64,000 nucleotides of DNA. It comes from Verrucomicrobium sp. BvORR034. GTDB lineage: Bacteria; Verrucomicrobiota; Verrucomicrobiia; Verrucomicrobiales; Verrucomicrobiaceae. The stretch is from positions 1 through 64,000 of the forward strand of contig NZ_BATQ01000050.1 in NCBI RefSeq assembly GCF_000739635.1. Direction: 5' to 3'. The position numbers and the translations under genes are program-made. Position 1 is the stretch's first letter. Every line of letters starts with the position of its first letter. The notes under the pieces were generated by a model. It saw only the letters and a program-made list of their open reading frames with translations, had not been told where the DNA came from and searched no databases. Shown piece by piece: positions 52,709-61,446 of the stretch.

Positions 52709-55441
52709 ATGATTCCTGCCAATAACCCACATTCGGAGGCCACCGGGACTGCGAAAGCTGCGATTCATCCTGATCGGGTGGCGCTGGCCAATCTACAACC
52801 GTTCGGCAACGACATTTGTGCCACCTGGCATGAAGGGGAGGGTGAGCCAGCGGTGGCCATCCATGAGACGGCCCTGGAAGAGCTGCGAGCACTGGAAAAC
52901 GAGGGGCGTGTCATTCTGCTGAGTGCTCCCAGAGCAGGCCACGGGAAAACGCACCTGCTCGGCCGCGTGGCAGAAAAGCTGCAATCTGAGGCCGTGGTGG
53001 CAAGCCTGCCCTGGCAGACGGAGGATGGTATGACCTGGGCTGGCTGCGGACGTGGCATCGTGGCGGACCTCGCCTATTCAGGGGTGAAGCCCAATCTTTT
53101 GCAGCGCGTATGCAGCGGGGTGCATGCGGCCTTGCTCAAGCGACTCATTCAGACGGGGCGGATCCCCAGCACGGACCCCAGCCAGGCGCTGCGGGTGTTG
53201 TCTCAGGATCCGATGAACCTGTTTTCCGACAGCGGTCCCGCCAAAGTGATCGGCGAGTGGTTCAGGAAACACTACGACCAGCTGCACACGACCCTCACCG
53301 AGGTGACCTACCTGGAAGGGCGCGCGGAGGTGGCGGACTGGTTGCGGGCCATGTTTGACTACGTGGAGCAGCCCACTGCGGCCAATCTGGCGACGTTGGC
53401 GGCTGGCATGGATGTGACGGGGCCGGAGCAGCTCGTGCGATTCCTCAAGCTGGTGGTGATTTGGAAGCCGGTGGTGCTGGTGGCCGATCACATGGACGGC
53501 CTCTATCGTGACGCCGAGGCGGGAGTTTCTGTGGCGCGCATGGCGCTGGAGCTTACCTCCCTGCCCGGTGTGCGGGTGGTGCTGAGCATGAATCAGGACC
53601 TGTGGGACACCACCTTTGGCCGACAACTGCCCAGTGCGCTGGAGGACCGGCTCAACGCCCGCAATGTGTCCCTCGCTGGTCTGAATGCGGCGGAGGCGAT
53701 TGAGCTCATTGAGTTGCGAATGGCCAAGGTGGGGGTGGGGGAGCGCCATCGTGAAGAGTTTCTCGGTTATCTGGACCTGGACCGTTATTTCCTGGGTCGT
53801 CCCACTGGCAGTGTCTCCACGCGTGGCATGCTGCGGCATGCCGCCCAGGCCTGGCGCAAATGGCTGCGCTCTGCGGCTACAGAGACCGGCAAGTCCGGTC
53901 CCCTCGGTGCGGCCGATGGGGATGCTCTGCCGCTGATCCTGGAGGATGTGGGCAGCCTGCACGCTCCTTCTGCGATGTCGCCCTTCCTGCCTGAGATTGA
54001 GGAAGAGGAAGAAGAAGACCTCTCGGCCCTGGCCAAGCATTTGGCAGAAGACCAAGGGGGCGAAGTCGTGAGTCTGGCAGGATCCCCGGCACCTGCCGCT
54101 CCCGCGGGTGGGAACATTGCTCCCATCCTGCCGCAAGTGAATATCGAGCCGAGGAACTCGTTCCTGCCGCTCGTGGAACCGCCAGCGAGCGTGCCCGCCG
54201 CATTCGCTCCGGAAGTGGCGTCTGTTGCACCATCAAGCCCAGTCGCAGCGCCAGAGGAACTGCCCGCGCCGCCAGTTGCTCCTCCGTCCCCGCCGATAGA
54301 GCGGTCTCCGGCCAAGCCAGCATTCTTCTCGCCGTTTAGCCCGGACAACGGTCAGCACGCACCCGTGCCTGTACCGGCTCCTCCGGCAGAGGCGGCGCCC
54401 CAATTTGCGCCCCATCCGCCCGAAAGTGTCTCGCCGCCGCAGCAGCCGTTGACGGGACCGGAGTCGAGCACCGCCAGCCAACCAGACAGCAGCTTTACGC
54501 CCGCATCAAAACCCTCCCCGGAGGAGGCGAACTCATCGCCATCAGGCGCTTCGGCAGTCCCAGGGACCTTTGGTGGGCCTGCGCCGACCTCAGCACCAAC
54601 GCAGCCTCAGGCCGATTCGTCTGAGAACAACTTCGAGCGGCTCCGCCAACTTCTTTCGAAGGTGAGGGCAACCGCTGAGCCCACCGTTCTGCCGGATGCG
54701 GCGTCGAAGTCGCCGCAGAAGGTCAGGATCGTTCCGGCGAGTCCGGCCAAAGAGTCGCCTTCCAAGCATCGGCTGATGCCCCCGGGTGGCCCTGCCGGCG
54801 TGGCGGCGACGACCACGGCGACCGCGCAGTCCAATGGCATCGCGACGGAGTCCAAAGGCACGCTCCCTCAACAATTTAGCGCCCTGCGCCAGCAAATTCT
54901 CGGTCGAGATCAGCTTCTGAAGGTCAACTGGCCCATGATCGCCAATGTCGTGCGCGTGGCCGGGAAGCGATTCCCAGTCGTGACTTATGATGAGTTGGAA
55001 CTGCCGGGCTTGGGGGGGCGTTCTCTCTCCCGCTGGCGGTTGCAGGGGGCGGAGATGATCTTTGGGCTCGAAGACTTTGCTGACGAACGGTATTGGAAGA
55101 CGGTAACGAGCTTCGTGGTGGGCCGAGTGGCGGAACTCACCGCAGCGGCGAGTCAGATCGGGCAGCCCTCTCCGCAGATCAAGCTGCTGGTCTTTAAGGG
55201 TGACATGGAGGCCGCTCCCTTGGCGGGACTGCTTCAGCAGGACGTCATTCCTTCCGCGCTGCGGACGCATCTGGATGTTGTGCACCTCGACAACCGCAGC
55301 CTCGCCAGCCTCTATGCCATGAACCAGATCCTCACTGACACGGAGACTGCCCCAGGGGGTGGTGATCTCCATGGGGTGATGACCTCCCTGGCAGGTGAGT
55401 TGGACTTCTTCTGGAAGCGGATTACCCGTCCGCTGCGCTAG
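52709..55441 (+). CDS. Large P-loop ATPase of unknown family
   Basis: A 910-residue protein from ATG 52709. The N-terminal NTPase region (about 60-420) has a Walker A-like APRAGHGKT (residues 73-81, Ala for the first Gly) and a Walker B-like VVLVADHMD (about 258). After it come an acidic tract EIEEEEEEDLSALA (about 430), a Pro/Ala-rich disordered region (about 460-715) and a C-terminal alpha/beta domain (about 720-910: LGRDQLLKVNWPMIANVVRV; DFFWKRITRPLR). I recognise no complete family; a STAND/AAA-like regulator is one idea. It stands alone between a divergent membrane coiled-coil gene and an ABC ATPase gene. Confidence 0.7.
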   Translation: MIPANNPHSEATGTAKAAIHPDRVALANLQPFGNDICATWHEGEGEPAVAIHETALEELRALENEGRVILLSAPRAGHGKTHLLGRVAEKLQSEAVVASLPWQTEDGMTWAGCGRGIVADLAYSGVKPNLLQRVCSGVHAALLKRLIQTGRIPSTDPSQALRVLSQDPMNLFSDSGPAKVIGEWFRKHYDQLHTTLTEVTYLEGRAEVADWLRAMFDYVEQPTAANLATLAAGMDVTGPEQLVRFLKLVVIWKPVVLVADHMDGLYRDAEAGVSVARMALELTSLPGVRVVLSMNQDLWDTTFGRQLPSALEDRLNARNVSLAGLNAAEAIELIELRMAKVGVGERHREEFLGYLDLDRYFLGRPTGSVSTRGMLRHAAQAWRKWLRSAATETGKSGPLGAADGDALPLILEDVGSLHAPSAMSPFLPEIEEEEEEDLSALAKHLAEDQGGEVVSLAGSPAPAAPAGGNIAPILPQVNIEPRNSFLPLVEPPASVPAAFAPEVASVAPSSPVAAPEELPAPPVAPPSPPIERSPAKPAFFSPFSPDNGQHAPVPVPAPPAEAAPQFAPHPPESVSPPQQPLTGPESSTASQPDSSFTPASKPSPEEANSSPSGASAVPGTFGGPAPTSAPTQPQADSSENNFERLRQLLSKVRATAEPTVLPDAASKSPQKVRIVPASPAKESPSKHRLMPPGGPAGVAATTTATAQSNGIATESKGTLPQQFSALRQQILGRDQLLKVNWPMIANVVRVAGKRFPVVTYDELELPGLGGRSLSRWRLQGAEMIFGLEDFADERYWKTVTSFVVGRVAELTAAASQIGQPSPQIKLLVFKGDMEAAPLAGLLQQDVIPSALRTHLDVVHLDNRSLASLYAMNQILTDTETAPGGGDLHGVMTSLAGELDFFWKRITRPLR

Positions 55442-55529
55442 TCCCGCCTCCGGAGTGAGGCGCAAAAGAACTTTGGATTTTTGAAGTTTCCCGGTGGGGG
55501 GCATGTGCTACACTCGCCCCGCCCGGCTT

Positions 55530-56318
55530 ATGACACCTCTCGTTCGCGTCAACCAGCTCAAAATTCACTTCCCTGTGCATGCAGGGTTCCTGCGCCGCAA
55601 AGTGGATGAGATCCGTGCGGTGGACGAGGTCAGCTTCTCCATTCCTGAAGGGGGCACTCTGGGCCTCGTGGGAGAGAGCGGCAGTGGCAAGTCCACCATC
55701 GCCCGCGCGGTGCTCAAGCTCATACCCGCCACTGGCGGGGAAGTGATCTATCGGGACAAGAACATCCTGCCACTGAGCGAGGGCGAGTTTCGCCCCTATC
55801 GCAAGGAGATGCAGATGATCTTCCAGGATCCGTTTGGCTCGCTCAATCCCCGGATGACCATTGAGCAGATCATCGCGGAACCGCTGCGCATTCATTTCCG
55901 CCATCTGGACAAGGCAGGTCGCCGGGACACGGTGGCCGCATTGCTGGAGCGCGTGGGCCTGCCCGCAGAGGCCATGTGGCGCTATCCGCATGAATTCAGC
56001 GGTGGCCAGCGCCAGCGCATCGGCATCGCGAGAGCCTTGGCCGTGCAGCCCAAGTTCCTGGTGTGTGACGAGCCCGTCAGTGCCCTGGACGTGAGCGTGC
56101 AGGCCCAGATCATCAATCTTCTGCAGGACCTGCAGGAGCAGTTCAAGCTTACCTATCTCTTCATCGCCCACGACCTCGCCGTGGTGGAGCACATGAGCGA
56201 TGAGATCATTGTGATGCACCGCGGAAAAATTGTCGAACAGGGCACCGCGGAGCAGGTCTGTGAAGATCCTCATCACGAGTACACCAAAAAGCTCCTCGCG
56301 GCGGTACCTTCTCTTTAG
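55530..56318 (+). CDS. ABC ATPase, oligopeptide (OppF/DppF) type
   Basis: A 262-residue ABC transporter ATPase from ATG 55530. It has Walker [10 protein letters not shown], the signature [14 protein letters not shown], Walker [19 protein letters not shown] and the final [10 protein letters not shown] seen in DppF/OppF. The usual C-terminal oligopeptide-type extension is short or missing. No permease, binding-protein or partner ATPase genes are adjacent, so it either works with parts encoded elsewhere or has another role. The open frame from 55494 would add a non-conserved stretch. Confidence 0.87.
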   Translation: MTPLVRVNQLKIHFPVHAGFLRRKVDEIRAVDEVSFSIPEGGTLGLVGESGSGKSTIARAVLKLIPATGGEVIYRDKNILPLSEGEFRPYRKEMQMIFQDPFGSLNPRMTIEQIIAEPLRIHFRHLDKAGRRDTVAALLERVGLPAEAMWRYPHEFSGGQRQRIGIARALAVQPKFLVCDEPVSALDVSVQAQIINLLQDLQEQFKLTYLFIAHDLAVVEHMSDEIIVMHRGKIVEQGTAEQVCEDPHHEYTKKLLAAVPSL

Positions 56319-56350
56319 ACGAAAGACTTGAAGACAGAAGACAAAAGACC
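56317..56350. repeat. AGAC array with 7-8 base phasing
   Basis: AGAC occurs at 56317, 56324, 56332, 56339 and 56346 (spacing 7, 8, 7, 7). The first copy overlaps the stop codon of the ABC ATPase gene. Its complement, GTCT, is phased likewise at 56426-56469 ahead of rodA, giving a long imperfect inverted repeat. Confidence 0.7.
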
Positions 56351-56425
56351 TGACCATGGCTCTGAACTGCGTTTGAGAGTTCGGAAAAGAGTGGTGGGTG
56401 ATGTCTTCGTGGATTCGCGAGGCGA

Positions 56426-56469
56426 GTCTTCATCAAGTCTTTGGTCTTTGGTCTTCCAGTCTTTTGTCT
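56426..56469. repeat. GTCT array with 7-8 base phasing, inverted partner
   Basis: GTCT at 56426, 56437, 56444, 56451, 56459 and 56466, ending five bases before the rodA start at 56474. It can pair with the AGAC array at 56317-56350, which would place rodA's start next to a large stem. Confidence 0.65.
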
Positions 56470-56473
56470 GCCA

Positions 56474-57670
56474 ATGACCCCTCTCTTTCGCAAATTTCTA
56501 GGTCTTAACTGGATCCTCGCTCTTAACATGATCGCATTGATCGTGTGGGGCGTTTGGGCCATCTACAATGCCTCTTCCTTCCGTGAGGGGATGAATCTTT
56601 CCACCATCTGGCGCAGTCAGGTGCAGTGGGGGGTACTTGGGCTGGCAGTGTTTGGAGTGGCATCGCTCATCGACTACAAGTGGGTGCGTTGGGGAGGGTG
56701 GATCCTTTATTTTGGCGGGATCCTGGGGCTGATCGCCGTGAAGATTTGGGGTATTGAGGAGAAGGGCGCAAAGAGCAAGATCCTCATTGCGGGTGTCCCC
56801 GTTCAGCCATCCCAGTTGGCCATTGTGGCGACCATTGTTTCACTCGCTGTCGTCTTGGGAGACCTGCATCGCATCGCTCCGGTCTTCAGGCACCATTGGC
56901 TGCGGCTGGGGGTGTCTGGAGTGCTGGCGGGAATTCCGATGGCGATGGTATTGAAGGAACCGGACCTCGGCTCGGCCGCAGTGTATGGTCCGGTGGTGAT
57001 TGCCATGCTGCTGGTGGGAAGTATTCCCTTCCGGTACCTCATCACACTGTTCTTGGGGGTGATGTGCATCCTTCCTGTCGCCTACTTCTTCGGTCTCAAG
57101 CCTTACCAGAAAAAGCGTGTGGAGGTGTTCGTCAACATGCTCGCCAACAAGAAGGTGGACACCCTGGGGGAAGCCTACATGGCAGACAAGGTGAAGATTG
57201 CCGTGGGCTCTGCGGGTTTTGAGGGGAAGGGGCCACTCTCCGTCAAAGTGGACGGTCGCTCGGTGCATCGCACTTTTTACACTCCTACTGAGGCGATCAA
57301 CGACTTCATCTATTCCGTGATCGTCGAGGAATTCGGGTTTCGAGGAGGGCTCTTGCAGATTGTGGTCATGGCCCTGCTTTTATTACAGTGCATCTTCGTG
57401 TCTTTCTATGCCCGGGACAATTTAGGCAGGCTGATCGTGGTGGGGATTGTGGGCATGTTGTTTGCCCACTCGATGCAAAACATGGGGATGAACATCCTCA
57501 TGATGCCCATCACCGGTCTGCCTCTTCCCTTCACCAGCTACGGCGGTACGTTCCTGATCGTTTGCATGTTCCTCATGGGCATGGTCCAGAGCGTCTGGAT
57601 CCACCGCAACATTTCCCCGATCAAGAAGACGAGTCGGCGTGATGACGAAGGGGAGCAGGACGAGTTTTGA
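56474..57670 (+). CDS. rodA: SEDS-family peptidoglycan glycosyltransferase, RodA type, copy 1
   Basis: A 398-residue membrane protein with about ten helices, of the RodA/FtsW (SEDS) family that polymerises lipid II into peptidoglycan during elongation. It carries the EPDLGSA motif, the VPVQPSQLA loop, and the catalytic aspartate in INDFIYSVIVEEFGFRGG. It ends PLPFTSYGGTF plus a charged tail. ATG at 56474 begins MTPLFRKFLGLNW; the upstream start at 56441 lies in repeat DNA. A close paralogue follows 213 bases downstream. No PBP2 or mreBCD gene is in the window. Confidence 0.9.
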   Translation: MTPLFRKFLGLNWILALNMIALIVWGVWAIYNASSFREGMNLSTIWRSQVQWGVLGLAVFGVASLIDYKWVRWGGWILYFGGILGLIAVKIWGIEEKGAKSKILIAGVPVQPSQLAIVATIVSLAVVLGDLHRIAPVFRHHWLRLGVSGVLAGIPMAMVLKEPDLGSAAVYGPVVIAMLLVGSIPFRYLITLFLGVMCILPVAYFFGLKPYQKKRVEVFVNMLANKKVDTLGEAYMADKVKIAVGSAGFEGKGPLSVKVDGRSVHRTFYTPTEAINDFIYSVIVEEFGFRGGLLQIVVMALLLLQCIFVSFYARDNLGRLIVVGIVGMLFAHSMQNMGMNILMMPITGLPLPFTSYGGTFLIVCMFLMGMVQSVWIHRNISPIKKTSRRDDEGEQDEF

Positions 57671-57685
57671 CCCGGCTTCGCGGGG

Positions 57686-57718
57686 AGACAGAAGACTTCA
57701 AGACGCAAGACCCAAGAC
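57686..57718. repeat. AGAC array with 7-8 base phasing
   Basis: AGAC at 57686, 57693, 57701, 57708 and 57715 (spacing 7, 8, 7, 7), 16 bases after the first rodA stop. Same pattern as at 56317. Confidence 0.7.
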
Positions 57719-57883
57719 TTGAACTGAAGAAAGTTCGTTTAAGACGGGTAGGGCCGATGTGGGGGGCCTGTTTGCCCATGACATTTTCAACTGATGTGAA
57801 AAGGCTTTGAGCATTCACATCGTGCTTGAGTCTGAGTTGGTCCAGTGGTGTGTGGGACGGGCTTCCGCAGCGCTGAGTTCGTC

Positions 57884-59110
57884 ATGCGTACGCTTCTTCG
57901 CAAGTTCTGCCGTCTCCATTGGCTGCTGGTCATCAACCTGTTCGCGCTGCTCGCATGGGGAGTGTGGGCGATCTACAACGCGTCTTCGTTCAGAGAGGGA
58001 CTCTATTTATCGGGGATATGGCGCACTCAATTGCAGTGGCTGGCATTCGGAATTGTGACGTTAGTGGTCACGGCCGTGATCGACTATAAGTGGCTTCGCT
58101 GGGGCGGTTGGCTTCTTTATGTGGGAGGGCTGGGATTGCTCTTTCTATCCTTTGTGAATGATCGGGGCTGCGGAGCAAGAGGCGCAATCAGTCTGGGCTT
58201 CAGCAGCCTTTCTGCTCCACAACTCGCTTTGGCGATGACGGCCGTTGCTCTCGCTGTTGGACTTGGGCATTTGCATCAAGCGGTGCCAATATTCCGGCAC
58301 CAATGGTTGCGCATCGTGCTAGCCGTGGTGCTCGCGGTGATTCCGATGAGGATGTTGTATGGGGTGCCGGATTTGGGAGCGGCTTGGACTATCGGGCTGG
58401 TATTCGTGTTGATGTTGCTGATGGCCAGCATCCCGGGACGGCATCTGGCTCTACTCCTGGCTGTTGGGATTTGCCTAGTGCCCTTGTGGTACCATTTCGG
58501 ACTCAAGTCGTACCAGAAAAAGCGGGTGGACGTCATGGTCCAGATGATGACCAGCCCGAGCTTGGAGGTGCGCGGAGAGGCCTACATGAGCGACAAGCTG
58601 AAGGTGGCGGTCGGCTCGGCTGGCTTTACAGGGAAGGGACCGCTGTCCAGCAAGGTGGAGGGGCGCTCGGTGCACCGGACCTATTTCACTCCTACCGAGT
58701 CGATCAACGACTTCATCTTTGCCGTCATCGTGGAGGAGTTTGGCCTTTTGGGAGGACTGTTGCAGATGGTGCTCTTTTTGCTTCTGTTTCTGCTGTGCAT
58801 CCATGTGGCCTACACCGCCAGAGATGAACTGGGCCGGATGCTGGTCGTGGGAGTGGTGGCAGTGTTGTTTGTCTGCTCCTTGCAAAACATGGCGATGAAC
58901 ATCTGCGTGTTTCCCATCACCGGGCAGCCTTTGCCTTTCACCAGCTTCGGAGGAATCTACCTCGTCCTCTGCATCTTCATGATGGGCTTGGTCCAGAGTG
59001 TGTGGATCCATCGTCACGATGTTGCGCCGCTGCCATCTCCGGAGTCAGATTCTGGGGAGAATTCAGTGCTTTCTTCAGAAGTGGAGCCACAGCCCCGTCT
59101 CAATGGGTGA
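57884..59110 (+). CDS. SEDS-family protein, RodA paralogue, copy 2
   Basis: A 408-residue RodA paralogue. It parallels copy 1 closely: YNASSFREG, KPYQKKRV/KSYQKKRV, GEAYMSDKLKVAVGSAGFTG, and the catalytic aspartate in INDFIFAVIVEEFGLLGG. It differs in the region where copy 1 has QPS (here LSAPQLAL) and in a Gly/Cys-containing NDRGCGARG loop, so it may have specialised. ATG at 57884. A tandem duplication is the simplest origin, and its divergence shows it is not a recent assembly artefact. Confidence 0.87.
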   Translation: MRTLLRKFCRLHWLLVINLFALLAWGVWAIYNASSFREGLYLSGIWRTQLQWLAFGIVTLVVTAVIDYKWLRWGGWLLYVGGLGLLFLSFVNDRGCGARGAISLGFSSLSAPQLALAMTAVALAVGLGHLHQAVPIFRHQWLRIVLAVVLAVIPMRMLYGVPDLGAAWTIGLVFVLMLLMASIPGRHLALLLAVGICLVPLWYHFGLKSYQKKRVDVMVQMMTSPSLEVRGEAYMSDKLKVAVGSAGFTGKGPLSSKVEGRSVHRTYFTPTESINDFIFAVIVEEFGLLGGLLQMVLFLLLFLLCIHVAYTARDELGRMLVVGVVAVLFVCSLQNMAMNICVFPITGQPLPFTSFGGIYLVLCIFMMGLVQSVWIHRHDVAPLPSPESDSGENSVLSSEVEPQPRLNG

Positions 59111-59444
59111 GTGGTAGTAAGACGTTAGACGAGCAGCGGGCAGGGGCGGACGTATTTGGGAAGATTGAGGACCCTGGAAGCCTGTTCAGCCACAGACGGT
59201 GAAGGGCGGGCCAGACCGCCACAACTCCTTCGGAGTAGCAATTCACCTTTGGTTGACCCAACGTAGACTCGCTGGAAGCTCGTCAACATTGGGCTTGTGG
59301 CCAGATCCTCTTCGAGGAAGAGCTTCGGTCCTGAGCGCAGGCATCCATGCTGTCGAACACCATCAGTTTCCCAGGTTCCCCTTTCTGACTGATTGCAATC
59401 GGTTGTCGCAACGCTTCACTCCCCGGGCGAGGCTGCCGCCACCA
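59111..59444. other. Intergenic region with hairpin repeats
   Basis: This 334-base gap between convergent genes holds small palindromes of the repeat family seen at the window start: ACTCC-TTC-GGAGT at 59224-59236 and a CCTC-TTC-GAGG near 59306. Two AGAC copies lie just after the rodA-2 stop (59116-59128). No gene is supported. Confidence 0.55.
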
Positions 59445-60905
59445 CTATCGCATCGTCGCCACGATTCGGCCGAGGGTCTTTAGGGCTCGATCGATGGTGT
59501 TGGACCAGGGATTGCCGCAGTTGAGACGGATGAAGTTTTTGAACCTCTGTTTGGCCGAGAAAATGGGGCCGGGGGCAATGCTGATCTTTTCCGTGAGGGC
59601 GCGGTGGAAGAGTTCGAGGGAATCGATGCGGCTGGGAAGTTCTACCCAGAGGACTTGGCCGCCGCTGGGGCGGGTGAGCTTGGTCTCCTCGGGGAAATAC
59701 TTGGCAATGGCCTCGCTGACCAGGTTGACCTGGTCTGCGTACACGCGCTGCACTCGCCGCAGATGGTGGGCATATCCGCCATTGGCGAGGAAGTCGGCGA
59801 TGGCCATCTGGGGAAGAGTGGCGGTGGCGATGGTGCTGACCGTCTTCAGCAGTTCGACCTTTTCCTGAAACCTTCCCGGCGCCACCCAACCCACGCGGTA
59901 ACCAGGAGCGAGGGTCTTGGAAAAGGAGTCGCAGAGGAGCACGAGGCCTTTCTTGTCGAATGCTTTGGCGGTCTTGGGGCGCTGCGGAGTGAAGGAGACA
60001 TCACCATAGATGTCGTCCTCGATGAGCGGGATTTCCCGCTCTGCCAGCATCTCTACGAGGAGACGCTTGTTCTCATCCGGCATGCAGCTGCCCAGTGGGT
60101 TGTTGAAGTTCAGGACAAAGAGGCATGCCGCGATGGGTTGGTGCTCCAAAGCATAGGCGAGTGCGTCCAGGCTCACGCCATCGCGCGGATGGGTGGGGAT
60201 CTCGAGCGCTTTCATGCCCAGAGACTCGATGCACTGAAGGATGCCAAAGTAAGTGGGGGATTCGATGGCGATGGTGTCGCCAGCCTTGGCCACGGCGCTA
60301 AGGGAGAGATGCAGCGCCTCCATGCCGCCGCAGGTGGTGACGATCTCATCCGGAGACAGGGCGCAGCCTGCATCGAGGGCGCGCCGGGCGATCTGAATGC
60401 GCAGGGCCGTGAGGCCGGGGGGCACGTCATAGCTGCTGCCGAGCTCTGGGGAGCGGCGGCCCAGAGCGGCCATGGCGCGATTCAACTGTCGGGTGGGCAG
60501 GAGTTCAGGGCTGGGGATCGCGGCACCCAGAGCCACCAAGCCGGGGTCGCGCACGGCTTTCATCACCTTCATGACCAGCTCCCCAACCGTGACCTGGGTG
60601 GCACGGGTAGCTGGGCGGGACATCTCGGGCTCTGCCGGCGGCTTCCACGATTGCACCCGCACATAGTAGCCGGATTGAGGGCGTGCCTCGATGACGCCGC
60701 GATCCTCCAGGACAGTGTAGGCCTGGAGCACCGTGGAGACGCTCACGCCCTGCTGCTCGCTCAGCCTGCGGACGGAAGGAATGCGTTCCCCAGGGCGGAG
60801 AGTGCCTTTTTCAACGAGATCCTGAATATGCCCCGCGACCCTTTCATAGAGATTGCCGACCCCTTCTGGGGGAACCAGTGGGGGTGACTTGGGGGACACG
60901 GACAT
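59445..60905 (-). CDS. MocR-type GntR/aminotransferase fusion regulator
   Basis: A 486-residue transcription regulator. The N-terminal GntR winged helix (about 18-85: LRPGERIPSVRRLSEQQGVS) is joined to a fold-type-I aminotransferase domain with the PLP lysine in CDSFSKTLAPGYRVGW. Such MocR/GabR/PdxR proteins bind PLP and an amine effector and regulate the divergent gene. Here that gene encodes a DUF2917 protein. ATG at 60905 (an alternative start lies at 60923). The target site is probably in the shared 149-base upstream region. Confidence 0.9.
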   Translation of the reverse strand: MSVSPKSPPLVPPEGVGNLYERVAGHIQDLVEKGTLRPGERIPSVRRLSEQQGVSVSTVLQAYTVLEDRGVIEARPQSGYYVRVQSWKPPAEPEMSRPATRATQVTVGELVMKVMKAVRDPGLVALGAAIPSPELLPTRQLNRAMAALGRRSPELGSSYDVPPGLTALRIQIARRALDAGCALSPDEIVTTCGGMEALHLSLSAVAKAGDTIAIESPTYFGILQCIESLGMKALEIPTHPRDGVSLDALAYALEHQPIAACLFVLNFNNPLGSCMPDENKRLLVEMLAEREIPLIEDDIYGDVSFTPQRPKTAKAFDKKGLVLLCDSFSKTLAPGYRVGWVAPGRFQEKVELLKTVSTIATATLPQMAIADFLANGGYAHHLRRVQRVYADQVNLVSEAIAKYFPEETKLTRPSGGQVLWVELPSRIDSLELFHRALTEKISIAPGPIFSAKQRFKNFIRLNCGNPWSNTIDRALKTLGRIVATMR

Positions 60906-60968
60906 GGGTGGAACCTGCCTCATCGGATGCGTGCATCACAGTAACACTTTATTGAATTGTTCACCAGC

Positions 60969-60992
60969 ACAGTTTCAGGTTGGGAGAACTGT
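60969..60992. promoter_or_regulatory. Inverted repeat in the MocR/DUF2917 intergenic region
   Basis: ACAGTT (60969-60974) and AACTGT (60987-60992) form an inverted repeat with a 12-base spacer. A second, overlapping one, GAACTG-TAC-CGGTTC, covers 60986-61000. Position and symmetry suit the operator of the divergent regulator. Confidence 0.4.
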
Positions 60993-61054
60993 ACCGGTTC
61001 AGAAAAGCAAGGGGTGAATCTGTGCTGATTCACCGGGGAGGGTACCTTGTGTCC

Positions 61055-61393
61055 ATGAACGCAAGCCGCCCGCACCCCATTCAACTTGGCAAAGTCTCTG
61101 GATTCCCCCGCGCGTGGGAAGCCGTGGTGGCGCGGCTGCCTTTTCTTCCCAAGACCCGCCGAACCTCCTCTCATGAGATGGAAGTGGAGAGCGGTGAGCT
61201 GGTGAAGTTTCAACATCCCAGCGAGGTGACACGGATCATCTGTGTGCGGGGGCTCCTCTGGATCACCCAGGAAGGGGATCAGACGGACTACGTGCTGCAT
61301 CGCGGCCAGTCCTTTGTGCCGCAGACTGCCGGACTTGTGCTGGTGGAGGGTATGCATGCGTCTCTGATCCGGCTGGTGTCACGGGAATCGTGA
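61055..61393 (+). CDS. DUF2917-like small protein
   Basis: From ATG 61055 a 112-residue protein. The last 70 residues (ESGELVKFQHPSEVTRIICV, then RGLLWITQEGD) match the DUF2917 pattern: a cupin-like beta domain with a WxTQEGD motif. Function of the family is unknown. It is divergent from, and likely controlled by, the MocR-type regulator. The frame extends upstream to 60980, but that would overlap the regulatory repeats. Confidence 0.7.
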   Translation: MNASRPHPIQLGKVSGFPRAWEAVVARLPFLPKTRRTSSHEMEVESGELVKFQHPSEVTRIICVRGLLWITQEGDQTDYVLHRGQSFVPQTAGLVLVEGMHASLIRLVSRES

Positions 61394-61413
61394 TACTGGG
61401 CCCGCTGCGCGGG

Positions 61414-61446
61414 AGACTCCAGACTAGAAGATACAAGACGCCAGAC
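61414..61446. repeat. AGAC array with 7-8 base phasing
   Basis: AGAC at 61414, 61421, 61436 and 61443, with AGAT at 61428 filling the gap, so spacing is 7, 7, 8, 7. It begins 21 bases after the DUF2917 gene stop. Confidence 0.65.

Noticed and set aside
59199-59483. A 94-residue plus-strand frame before the MocR gene
   Set aside because: It covers hairpin-repeat DNA and overlaps the end of the regulator gene.
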